A DNA stretch of 64,000 nucleotides. It comes from Trujillonella humicola. Its GTDB lineage: Bacteria > Actinomycetota > Actinomycetes > Mycobacteriales > Geodermatophilaceae. The position numbers and the translations under genes are program-made. The notes under the pieces were generated by a model that saw nothing but the letters and a program-made list of their open reading frames with translations, was not told where the DNA came from and ran no database searches. Below, piece after piece: positions 33,807-40,788 of the stretch. The DNA is taken from contig NZ_JBJNRJ010000001.1 of the NCBI RefSeq assembly GCF_046233715.1, positions 196,709-260,708 of the forward strand, given 5' to 3'. Within the stretch, counting starts at the first letter, position 1. Each line of letters starts with the position of its first letter.

Positions 33807-34646
33807 GTGACAGCCGCTCCACCCGACGTCGACGCCGACGTCCCGGCGCGGGCGCACCACCTGCCCGCGGCCCTGGCCGCCGCCGTCGGGACGGCGCTGC
33901 TGGTGCTGCTGCCCGACGCGGCCGGCGAGCGCGGCACGCTCGCCGCGGTCCTCCTGCTGCAGGTGGCGCTGGTGGCGGCGTGGGTACCGGCCGCCGGCGT
34001 CCCCGGGGGCGCCGGGGTGCCGGTGATCGGGCTCGCCGCGGCCGCCGCGGCCGACGCCCTGCTGGTCCTCCCCGACGACCCGCAGCTGGGCGCCCTGGTG
34101 GCGGTGCCCGGGGTGGCCTTCGTCGCCGCCGTCCTGCACCAGATGCTGCGCCGCGCCCCGCGCGCGGACGTCGTCGGCTCGCTGGCCGGCGTCCTGCTGC
34201 TGGTCTGCGCCGTCTGCGCGCTGGCGGTGCTGCTGCGGCTGCCCGACACCGCGGACGGGCTGCGCCCCGCGGCGACCGCCGCGCTCGTGGTGGGCGCGGC
34301 GCTGGTCGCCGGCCACCTCGTCGACGCGGTGATCCCGCGGCCGCAGGTCGCCGACGGCATCGAGTGCGGGATCCTGGGCCTGCTCGTCGCGCTGCTGGCC
34401 GGGACCGGCGTCGCGCTGCTGCGCCACTCCCCGGGCGGGCTGGGCGACACGCTGTCGTCGGTGACGGTGGGGCTGGTCCTGGCCGGTGTGGCGGCGCTGG
34501 TCGGGCTGGCGGGCAGCTACGTCGTGGTGGGCAGCGGCGGGCGCGGCCGCGGGCACGCGGTGGCGGCGCCGGTGCTGCAGGCCGTTCTGCCGTTCGCCGC
34601 GGCCGGCCCGGTGGCGTTCTCGCTGGCCCTGCAGACGGCGTTCTGA
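33807..34646 (+). CDS. Polytopic membrane protein, function unknown
   Basis: 279 aa with about eight hydrophobic segments (LPAALAAAVGTALLVLLPDA, AVLLLQVALVAAWVPAAGVP, and so on) and few charged residues. GTG 33807 has GAGGAGGA just upstream. I do not recognise the family with confidence. It lies between the hydrolase and the LmeA-like gene, 14 nt before the latter, so cotranscription with it is likely. Confidence 0.75.
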   Translation: MTAAPPDVDADVPARAHHLPAALAAAVGTALLVLLPDAAGERGTLAAVLLLQVALVAAWVPAAGVPGGAGVPVIGLAAAAAADALLVLPDDPQLGALVAVPGVAFVAAVLHQMLRRAPRADVVGSLAGVLLLVCAVCALAVLLRLPDTADGLRPAATAALVVGAALVAGHLVDAVIPRPQVADGIECGILGLLVALLAGTGVALLRHSPGGLGDTLSSVTVGLVLAGVAALVGLAGSYVVVGSGGRGRGHAVAAPVLQAVLPFAAAGPVAFSLALQTAF

Positions 34647-34660
34647 GGCGGCCGGCGAGC

Positions 34661-35350
34661 GTGCGTGCCCTGCTGGTGGTCCTCGTGGTCCTGCTCGGCC
34701 TGGCCGCGGTCGCCGACCGCGTCGCCGTCGGGATCGCCGAGGACCGGGTGGCCGAGGCGATCGCCACCGAGGGCGAGCTCGCCGGCCCTCCGGACGTGTC
34801 CATCGAGGGCTGGCCGTTCCTCACCCAGGCGATGGGCGGCACCTACGAGGACGTGCGGATCAGCCTCTCCGCCGCCGACCTCGGCCAGCCCGAGGGCACC
34901 ACGGCCGACGTCCGGCTGCAGGGGGTGCGCGTCCCGCTGTCCGACGTCCTCGACGGCTCGGTCACCGAGATCCCGGTCGACCGCATCGACGGGACGGTGA
35001 CGCTGTCCTACGAGCTGCTCTCCCGGGAACTGGGCACCGACACCACCCTGGCGCCCGAGGGCGGCGGTCTGCGGCTGACGAAGACGGTGCGGGTGCTCGG
35101 CTTCGAGGTCCCGCTCACCGCGGTCGGCACGGTCGTCCTGCAGGGCCAGGAGCTGGTGATCGACGTCGACGAGGCCGGCGCCGCCGGGGTCGACCTCCCC
35201 GGCTCGGTGGTGGCGGCAGCCGCCGACGCGCTCGACCTGCGGTACGCCGTCGACCTCCCCTTCGGCCTCGAGCTCACCTCGGTGAGCCCCGGGGACGACG
35301 GGGTGCGCGTCACCGGCGGCGCCGTCGACACGGTGCTGCGCGGCGGCTGA
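34661..35350 (+). CDS. DUF2993 / LmeA-like lipid-binding protein
   Basis: 229 aa. N-terminal membrane or signal segment (VRALLVVLVVLLGLAAVADR), then a DUF2993 domain: VSIEGWPFLTQAMGGTYEDV, LQGVRVPLSDVLDGS, and SVSPGDDGVRVTGGAVDTVL. In M. tuberculosis the positional homologue Rv0817c (LmeA) is a phospholipid-binding protein of the cell envelope, important for lipomannan elongation. The same gene order here supports homology; whether this organism makes lipomannan is unknown. Confidence 0.82.
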   Translation: MRALLVVLVVLLGLAAVADRVAVGIAEDRVAEAIATEGELAGPPDVSIEGWPFLTQAMGGTYEDVRISLSAADLGQPEGTTADVRLQGVRVPLSDVLDGSVTEIPVDRIDGTVTLSYELLSRELGTDTTLAPEGGGLRLTKTVRVLGFEVPLTAVGTVVLQGQELVIDVDEAGAAGVDLPGSVVAAAADALDLRYAVDLPFGLELTSVSPGDDGVRVTGGAVDTVLRGG

Positions 35351-35398
35351 CCGGGGCGAGGGAATGCCGGGGCACGCCGGGGCGCTGGGACCCCGGTG

Positions 35399-35860
35399 AT
35401 GGACGCCACGGGACCGGTCGCGCTCGCCGTCGCGCTGCTCGTCACCGCGGCGGCGGCCTGGTGGCTGCGCGCCCGCAGCGGCGCCCTGCGCCGGCCCGCG
35501 ACCGGAGGGGAGGACGGCGTGACCCGGTCCGGATCGGCGGAGCTGCGGGTGCTGGCGGAGCTCGGCGTCCACCCGGGTGGGGCCGACCTGACCGTCGTCC
35601 AGTTCTCCACGGCCTTCTGCGGGCCCTGCCGCGCGACCCGCGCCCGGCTGCAGCAGCTGCAGCGGACCCGGCCGGGGCTGGCCTACGTGCACGTGGACGC
35701 CGAGAGCCACCTCGAGCAGGTGCGTGCGCTGGACGTCCGGCGCACCCCCACCCTGTTCTACGTGGACCGGGACGGGCAGCTGGTGGGCCGCAGCAGCGGC
35801 GCCCCGCGACCGGAGGAGCTCACCGCGGTGGTGGACGCCCACACCACGGGCCCGGCGTGA
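35399..35860 (+). CDS. Membrane-anchored thioredoxin-fold protein (ThiX-like)
   Basis: 153 aa. N-terminal membrane segment (VALAVALLVTAAAAWWLRA), then a thioredoxin domain with the redox motif FCGPCR in VVQFSTAFCGPCRATRARL and cis-Pro in RRTPTLFYVD. The start is ATG 35399 (GTG 35396 is adjacent). It sits just before the cysteine-rich leader and the sseA operon; M. tuberculosis has a thioredoxin (Rv0816c) in the same place. It probably acts as a thiol reductant at the membrane. Confidence 0.87.
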   Translation: MDATGPVALAVALLVTAAAAWWLRARSGALRRPATGGEDGVTRSGSAELRVLAELGVHPGGADLTVVQFSTAFCGPCRATRARLQQLQRTRPGLAYVHVDAESHLEQVRALDVRRTPTLFYVDRDGQLVGRSSGAPRPEELTAVVDAHTTGPA

Positions 35861-35865
35861 TCGGT

Positions 35866-35871
35866 TACGCT
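35866..35871 (+). promoter_or_regulatory. -10 box of the leaderless cysteine-rich leader
   Basis: TACGCT, then 6 nt, then the GTG of the 24-codon ORF at 35878. It lies immediately after the thioredoxin stop codon, so the downstream operon has its own promoter. Confidence 0.75.
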
Positions 35872-35877
35872 CGCCCC

Positions 35878-35952
35878 GTGGGCCTCCTGCTGACCTCGCG
35901 CCGCACAGTGGACCTGTGCCGCGTCGGCAGCTGCCTGTGTCCGACTCCCTGA
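35878..35952 (+). CDS. Cysteine-rich leaderless leader peptide (24 aa), probable cysteine-responsive attenuator
   Basis: GTG 35878 to TGA 35952. The peptide has three Cys codons close to its end (CRVGSCLC, codons 14, 19 and 21), preceded by SRRTVDL. A TACGCT -10 box lies 6 nt before the GTG, so translation starts at the mRNA 5' end. In mycobacteria, leaderless polycysteine short ORFs upstream of sulfur genes act as cysteine-responsive attenuators. This one lies 59 nt before DUF4395-sseA-DUF1416. After its stop, AGGGCA (35952-35957) can pair with TGCCCT about 25 nt on, a candidate switch hairpin. Too short for ordinary gene callers. Confidence 0.82.
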   Translation: MGLLLTSRRTVDLCRVGSCLCPTP

Positions 35953-36011
35953 GGGCAGGCCCCGCCCGCCCAGACGTGCCCTGACCGCCGTCTCCCGAGA
36001 GTCGCTCCGCC

Positions 36012-36446
36012 ATGTCTGTTGAGCACGTGTCCGTCGACGTGCGCGGTCCCCGCTTCGCCGCGTGGGTCACCAGCGCCGTCCTGGCCCTCGCCCTGCTGCT
36101 CGGCTCCGGCTGGGTCGTGGCCGCGCAGGCCGTCGTCTTCGCCGTGGGTGCGTTCGCCGGCCTGCGGTACGCGCCCTACGGGGTGGTCTTCCGCGCCCTG
36201 GTCGCGCCGCGGCTGGGTCCGGTCCGGGAGCGGGAGCCCGAGGCGCCGCTGCGGTTCGCGCAGCTCGTCGGGCTGCTGTTCGCCCTCGCCGGCGCCGCCG
36301 GTTACCTGCTCGGCGCGCCGGTCGTCGGGGCCGTCGCCACCGGCGCCGCCCTCGTGGCGGCCCTGCTCAACGCGGCCACGGGCTTCTGCCTGGGCTGCGA
36401 GCTCCACCTGCTCGTCCGGCGGGCACTGCCCGCCCGCACCGCCTGA
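36012..36446 (+). CDS. DUF4395 membrane protein
   Basis: 144 aa with four hydrophobic segments. The conserved C-terminal motif GFCLGCELHLLVRRALP has two Cys separated by three residues beside a membrane segment. DUF4395 proteins regularly accompany thiosulfate sulfurtransferase genes; a role in moving or handling reduced sulfur at the membrane is inferred. It is first in the operon with sseA, after the leader peptide. Confidence 0.9.
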   Translation: MSVEHVSVDVRGPRFAAWVTSAVLALALLLGSGWVVAAQAVVFAVGAFAGLRYAPYGVVFRALVAPRLGPVREREPEAPLRFAQLVGLLFALAGAAGYLLGAPVVGAVATGAALVAALLNAATGFCLGCELHLLVRRALPARTA

Positions 36447-36482
36447 CCGCACGCACACCCACCACAGGGAGGAACACCCCCC

Positions 36483-37310
36483 ATGAGCCGCAACGACGTG
36501 CTCGTCACCGTCGACTGGGTCCAGGAGCACCTCGGTGACCCCGGCATCGTCCTCGTGGAGGTCGACGAGGACACCAGCGCCTACGACGGCGGCCACATCG
36601 AGGGCGCCGTGAAGCTGGACTGGAAGCAGGACCTCCAGGACCCGCTCCGCCGCGACTACGTCGACAAGTCCGGTTTCGAGGCGCTGCTGTCCAGCCGCGG
36701 CATCGGCAACGACGACACCGTGATCCTGTACGGCGGCAACAACAACTGGTTCGCCGCCTACGCCTACTGGTACTTCACGATCTACGGCCACCGGGACGTC
36801 AAGCTCATGGACGGCGGCCGCAAGAAGTGGGAGCTCGACGGCCGCCCGCTGTCGAAGGACGCGGTGGAGCGCCCGGCCACGCAGTACCAGGCGCAGGACC
36901 CGGACTTCTCCATCCGCGCCTTCCGCGACGAGGTCGTCGCCGCGATCGGCAGCAAGAACCTGGTCGACGTCCGCTCGCCCGACGAGTTCTCCGGCAAGAT
37001 CCTCGCTCCGGCGCACCTGCCGCAGGAGCAGTCGCAGCGCCCCGGTCACGTGCCCACGGCGATCAACATCCCGTGGAGCAAGGCGGCCAACGAGGACGGC
37101 ACCTTCAAGTCCGACGAGGAGCTGGCGAAGCTGTACGCGGAGCAGGGCTTCGACGACAGCAGGGAGACCATCGCCTACTGCCGGATCGGTGAGCGGTCGA
37201 GCCACACGTGGTTCGTGCTCCAGGAGCTGCTCGGCAAGAAGAACGTCAAGAACTACGACGGCAGCTGGGTCGAGTACGGCTCGCTCGTCGGCGTCCCGAT
37301 CGAGAAGTGA
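36483..37310 (+). CDS. sseA: Thiosulfate sulfurtransferase (rhodanese)
   Basis: 275 aa, two rhodanese domains. The inactive N-terminal domain has YDGGHIEGAVKLDWKQDLQD. The active C-terminal domain has NLVDVRSPDEFSGKI and the catalytic loop AYCRIGERSSHTWFVLQEL with the persulfide-forming Cys. This is the CysA2/SseA type. ATG 36483 follows GGAGG (36468-36472). It transfers sulfane sulfur from thiosulfate to thiol acceptors. Regulation by cysteine through the upstream leader is likely. Confidence 0.95.
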   Translation: MSRNDVLVTVDWVQEHLGDPGIVLVEVDEDTSAYDGGHIEGAVKLDWKQDLQDPLRRDYVDKSGFEALLSSRGIGNDDTVILYGGNNNWFAAYAYWYFTIYGHRDVKLMDGGRKKWELDGRPLSKDAVERPATQYQAQDPDFSIRAFRDEVVAAIGSKNLVDVRSPDEFSGKILAPAHLPQEQSQRPGHVPTAINIPWSKAANEDGTFKSDEELAKLYAEQGFDDSRETIAYCRIGERSSHTWFVLQELLGKKNVKNYDGSWVEYGSLVGVPIEK

Positions 37311-37321
37311 GCTGATCAGAC

Positions 37322-37609
37322 ATGTGCGCAGCACCCAAGCAGGGCGGGACCCTCGTCGACGTGGGGAACCAGACGGTCATCCAGGGGCAGGTCTGGCACG
37401 ACGGCGCCCCGGTCGCCGGCGCCTACGTCCGGCTCCTGGACGCCACGGACGAGTTCACCGCCGAGGTCGTGACCAGCCCGGAGGGGGAGTTCCGCTTCTT
37501 CGCCGCTCCGGGTGAGTGGAAGCTCCGCTCGCTGGCCCAGGTCGGCAAGGGCGAGCGCGTCGTCGAGGCCGAGGTCGGCCTGAACGAGACCACCCTCGTC
37601 ATCGAGTGA
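37322..37609 (+). CDS. DUF1416 protein (SseC-like)
   Basis: 95 aa. Starts MCAAPKQGGTLVDVGNQTVI and contains GQVWHDGAPVAGAYVRLLD and GEFRFFAAPGEWKLRSL, a transthyretin-like/carboxypeptidase-regulatory beta-sandwich. The Cys at position 2 is conserved in the family. M. tuberculosis SseC2 (Rv0814c) has the same place after the sulfurtransferase. The function is not established. A strong hairpin ends the operon 8 nt after the stop. Confidence 0.92.
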   Translation: MCAAPKQGGTLVDVGNQTVIQGQVWHDGAPVAGAYVRLLDATDEFTAEVVTSPEGEFRFFAAPGEWKLRSLAQVGKGERVVEAEVGLNETTLVIE

Positions 37610-37617
37610 CGGCATAC

Positions 37618-37650
37618 CCCACCACGATCGGGTGACCCGGTCGTGGTGGG
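37618..37650 (+). terminator. Hairpin ending the sseA operon
   Basis: 15-bp stem (37618-37632 with 37636-37650, one G-U pair) and a TGA loop, 8 nt after the DUF1416 stop. Confidence 0.85.
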
Positions 37651-37764
37651 TCCCCGCAGCGCCCCGCGCGGCTCCGGCCGGCGGGGCGCTGCGGCGTTCG
37701 CGGGCCGCGCCCGCTGCTCCGGCGACCCTTGCCCGGGCCGGGAGCCGTGCGGTGCACTGGTGGT

Positions 37765-38382
37765 ATGCGGATCGCCGTCCTGGGGAGCGGGGCCGTGGGC
37801 CAGGCGCTGGCCCGGGGGTACGCCGGGCACGGGCACCAGGTGCGCCTCGGCACCCGGCAGGGCGACGTCGCCGGGCTGCCGGTGGCCCCGCCGGCCGAGG
37901 CCGTGCGCGACGCCGAGCTCGTCGTCCTGGCGGTGCTGGGCAGCGCCGCGGTCGACGTGGTGACCCCGCTGGCCGGGGAGCTCGCGGGGAAGGTCCTCGT
38001 CGACGCGACCAACCCGCTGGACACCTCGTCCGGGGCCCCGCAGCTGTTCGTGGGCCACACGGACTCGCTCGGTGAGCAGGTGCAGCGCGCCGTCCCGGCG
38101 GCGCGGGTGGTGAAGGCCTACAACACCGTCGGCAACGCGCTGATGGTGGATCCCCAGCTGCCCGGCGGGCCGCCGACGATGTTCATCGCCGGGGACGACC
38201 CGGGGGCCAAGGAGGTCGTCACCGGCCTGCTGCGCGAGACGGGGTGGGACGTCGCCGACCTCGGCGGCATCGAGGCGAGCCGCTGGCTGGAGCCCATGTG
38301 CCTGGCCTGGGTCGCCCACGGCGTCCGGTCCGGCCGCTGGGGGCACGCGTTCCGGCTCCTGCGGCCCGCCGGCGACGCGTAG
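37765..38382 (+). CDS. NADPH-dependent F420 reductase-like protein (NAD(P)-binding)
   Basis: 205 aa. Rossmann start MRIAVLGSGAVGQALARGYA, then HQVRLGTRQGDV (Arg after the second strand fits NADPH), VLVDATNPLDTSSG, and VKAYNTVGNALMVDP. The family (COG2085) includes F420H2:NADP oxidoreductase and related reductases; the F420 specificity cannot be confirmed. ATG 37765. It converges on the TetR gene with one base between stop codons. Confidence 0.8.
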   Translation: MRIAVLGSGAVGQALARGYAGHGHQVRLGTRQGDVAGLPVAPPAEAVRDAELVVLAVLGSAAVDVVTPLAGELAGKVLVDATNPLDTSSGAPQLFVGHTDSLGEQVQRAVPAARVVKAYNTVGNALMVDPQLPGGPPTMFIAGDDPGAKEVVTGLLRETGWDVADLGGIEASRWLEPMCLAWVAHGVRSGRWGHAFRLLRPAGDA

Positions 38383-38383
38383 C

Positions 38384-39061
38384 TCACAGGCCGATCAGCC
38401 GGGCCAGCTCCGCCATGGCGCGGTCGAAGTACCGGTCGGCGTCGGTCAGGGAGCCGACGAAGTGGCCGAACAGCTCGAAGCCGATGGTCCCGTGGACCGA
38501 GCTCCAGGCCAGGAGGGCGCGGGCGCGCACCGCGTCGGTCAGCGCCGGGTGCTCGCCGCCGAGGAGGGCCGCGGCGCCGTCGGTGACGAGGGGGTCGCCC
38601 GGCTCGGGAGGGCTCTCGGCGAGGGCGCCGGCGCGGGCCGCGTCCCCGAGGATCCGGCCCATCACGACGCCGACCCGCGAGGCGGCCGGCACGGTGTCCG
38701 GCGGTGCCGCGTAGCCCGGCACGGGGGAGCCGTAGAGGAGCGCGTACTCGTGCGGGTGGGACAGCGCCCGGGCGCGGACGGCGCGGCAGACCGCCAGCCA
38801 GCGCTGCACCGGGGGAGCGGCGGGGTCGTCGGCCGCCTCGGCGGCCTCTCCCAGGGCGTCGTAGCCCTCGATGATCAGGCGGGTGAGCAGGTCGTCGCGG
38901 CTCGGGAAGTAGCGGTAGACGGCGGAGGAGGCCATGCCGACCTCGCGGGCCACCGCGCGCAGCGACAGCGCGGCGGCCCCGACCTCGGCGAGCTGCCGGC
39001 GGGCGGCCTCGGTGATCTCGCCGGTGATCTCGGCGCGGACGCGCTCGCGGGCGGTGGGCAC
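38384..39061 (-). CDS. TetR-family repressor with WHG C-terminal domain
   Basis: 225 aa. HTH: ALSLRAVAREVGMASSAVYR, then YFPSRDDLLTRLI. The C-terminal half fits the TetR_C WHG type (LLAWSSVHGTIGFELFGHFV). The GTG at 39061 lies 6 nt after CACGAT on the minus strand, possibly leaderless. It is divergent from the dehydrogenase gene at 39189. The intergenic space contains two matching palindromes that are its probable operators. Confidence 0.9.
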   Translation of the reverse strand: MPTARERVRAEITGEITEAARRQLAEVGAAALSLRAVAREVGMASSAVYRYFPSRDDLLTRLIIEGYDALGEAAEAADDPAAPPVQRWLAVCRAVRARALSHPHEYALLYGSPVPGYAAPPDTVPAASRVGVVMGRILGDAARAGALAESPPEPGDPLVTDGAAALLGGEHPALTDAVRARALLAWSSVHGTIGFELFGHFVGSLTDADRYFDRAMAELARLIGL

Positions 39062-39098
39062 CCGGCGATCGTGCCCGCCGAGATCACCGCACGCAAGA

Positions 39099-39168
39099 GA
39101 GAGCACCGCTCTTGACCCGCGCCCCGGTACGTGCGAACGTCGTCCTTGAACGAGAGCACCGCTCTCGT
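39099..39168. promoter_or_regulatory. Two TetR operator palindromes
   Basis: Site 1: GAGAGCACCGCTCTT (39099-39113). Site 2: ACGAGAGCACCGCTCTCGT (39150-39168), perfect 8-bp arms around ACC. Both share the core GAGAGC-ACC-GCTCT. They lie between the TetR start (39061) and the SDR start (39189). Site 1 touches a TTGAC (39112-39116). Confidence 0.82.
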
Positions 39169-39188
39169 CGAGTGGTGGGGAGGCCGGC

Positions 39189-40118
39189 GTGGCACTGCAC
39201 GTGATCGTGGGCAAGGGGCCGGTGGGGACGACGACGGCGGAGGTGCTGGCCGCCCGGGGGCACCGCGTGCGGGTGCTGTCCCGCAGCGGCGGCAGCTCGA
39301 CCGCGACGGTCGAGCACCGGCGGGTCGACGCCGCCGACCCCGCCGCCCTCACCGAGGCCGCGCGCGGCGCCGACGTGCTCTACAACGCCGTCAACCCCGC
39401 CTACCACCGCTGGCCCACCGACTGGCCGCCGGTCGCCGCCGCGCTGCTGGCGACGGCCGAGCGCACCGGCGCCGTCCTGGTGACGATGGGCACCCTCTAC
39501 GGCTACGGCCGCCCGTCCGGTGTCATGACGCCGGACTCGCCCCTCGCGGCGACCGACACCAAGGGCCGGGTGCGCACCCGGATGTGGGCCGACGCCCTCG
39601 CCGCCCACCGGGCCGGCCGGATCCGGACGACCGAGGCGCGCGCCGCCGACTTCGTGGGCCCGCAGGTGCCGGCCGCGCAGTCGCACCTGGTCCGCCAGCT
39701 GCCCGCCGTCCGCCGCGGCCGCCGTGCCTGGGTCGTCGGCGACCCCGACGCCCCGCGCTCGTGGAGCTACCTGCCCGACGTCGCGGCCACGCTGGCCACC
39801 CTCGGCACGGACGACCGGGCGCTGGGCCGGGCCTGGCACGTGCCGAGCAGCCCCCCGCGCTCGCAGCGCGGGGCGATCGCCGACCTGTGCGCCGCGGCCG
39901 GCCGCCCGGCGATCTCGGTGAGCGGCATCCCGTGGCCGGTGCTGCGGGCGGTGGGTGCCTTCTCGCCGACGATGCGGGAGGTCGTCGACGTCCGGCACCA
40001 GTTCGACCGGCCCTACCTGATGGACGCCACCGCCACCACCGGGACGTTCGGTCTCACCGCGACGCCGTGGGCCGAGGTCGTCGCGGCGACCGTCGGCGCG
40101 GTGCCCGCGGCCGCCTGA
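39189..40118 (+). CDS. NAD-dependent epimerase/dehydratase family protein
   Basis: 309 aa. Extended-SDR fold: HVIVGKGPVGTTTAEVLAAR as dinucleotide loop (GxGPVGxxxA, slightly atypical), VDAADPAALTEAARGADVLY, and VTMGTLYGYGRPSG as the Ser/Tyr region. The catalytic YxxxK is not in its normal form, so it may be an atypical SDR used as a reductase or sensor. The GTG at 39189 follows GGGGAGG. It is controlled by the divergent TetR, so its substrate or product may be the inducer. Confidence 0.82.
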   Translation: MALHVIVGKGPVGTTTAEVLAARGHRVRVLSRSGGSSTATVEHRRVDAADPAALTEAARGADVLYNAVNPAYHRWPTDWPPVAAALLATAERTGAVLVTMGTLYGYGRPSGVMTPDSPLAATDTKGRVRTRMWADALAAHRAGRIRTTEARAADFVGPQVPAAQSHLVRQLPAVRRGRRAWVVGDPDAPRSWSYLPDVAATLATLGTDDRALGRAWHVPSSPPRSQRGAIADLCAAAGRPAISVSGIPWPVLRAVGAFSPTMREVVDVRHQFDRPYLMDATATTGTFGLTATPWAEVVAATVGAVPAAA

Positions 40119-40153
40119 GCGGGTCGGCCCGCCGGCGTCCTACGGTGGGACGC

Positions 40154-40258
40154 ATGGTCGCTGCCTGGGTCCTCGTCACCCTGGCGTCGCTGGCTGCCCT
40201 CGGCAGCGGGTACGGCGCCGTCCGCATCGCCCGGGGTCCCCGGGGGTCGCGCAGGTGA
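40154..40258 (+). CDS. Single-pass small membrane protein (34 aa)
   Basis: ATG 40154, 7 nt after a TACGGT box (40141-40146), a leaderless layout. The product is one hydrophobic helix (WVLVTLASLAALGSGYGAV) with a basic tail (RIARGPRGSRR). Its stop overlaps the start of the nitrobindin-like gene by 4 nt (GTGA), the same coupling seen between known genes here. These two independent signals support a real gene of unknown function. Confidence 0.65.
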   Translation: MVAAWVLVTLASLAALGSGYGAVRIARGPRGSRR

Positions 40259-40788
40259 CCGGCCCGACGGAGCTGCCGGTCGAGGACACCGTCGACGTCC
40301 GCACCGGCCCGGAGGTCGCCCACGAGCTGCTGGGCCTGCTGCCGCTGCTCGGCGAGTGGCACGGCGAGGGCGTGAGCGCGGGCTCCGGAGGGGACCGGCG
40401 GTTCGGCCAGTGGATGCGCTTCGCGCACGACGGCCGGGGCTTCCTCGCCTACGAGTCGCGCACCTGGCTCGTCGGGGACGACGGGAAGCCGGCCGGTCCG
40501 GACGCGCGGGAGGCCGGCTTCTGGCGCCCGCGCGGGGCCGACGACGTCGAGCTGCTGGTGGCCGACCCCGCCGGCCTGGTGGAGCTCTACGTCGGCCGGG
40601 CGCGGACGACGACCAGCTGGGAGCTCACCTCCGACGTCCTGGCGCGCACCCCGGACGGGCCGGACACCACCCGCGCCGTCCGGCTGTACGGCGTGGTCGA
40701 CGGCGCGCTGATGTACGCGATCGACCGGGCCTCGGGCGACGCGCCGCTGCGGCCCACGATGTCGGCGCGCCTCGACCGCCTCCGGTGA
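40255..40788 (+). CDS. Nitrobindin-family beta-barrel protein
   Basis: 177 aa. The nitrobindin signature GEWHGEG appears at about residues 33-39, followed by the barrel strands (FGQWMRFAHDGRGFLAYESR, WELTSDVLARTP). Family members bind heme through a His near the C-terminus and isomerise peroxynitrite. Here the corresponding segment reads PLRPTMSARLDRLR, with Thr where the heme-ligating His is expected, so heme binding may be lost. Coupled to the genes on both sides by 4-nt overlaps. Confidence 0.85.
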   Translation: MTGPTELPVEDTVDVRTGPEVAHELLGLLPLLGEWHGEGVSAGSGGDRRFGQWMRFAHDGRGFLAYESRTWLVGDDGKPAGPDAREAGFWRPRGADDVELLVADPAGLVELYVGRARTTTSWELTSDVLARTPDGPDTTRAVRLYGVVDGALMYAIDRASGDAPLRPTMSARLDRLR

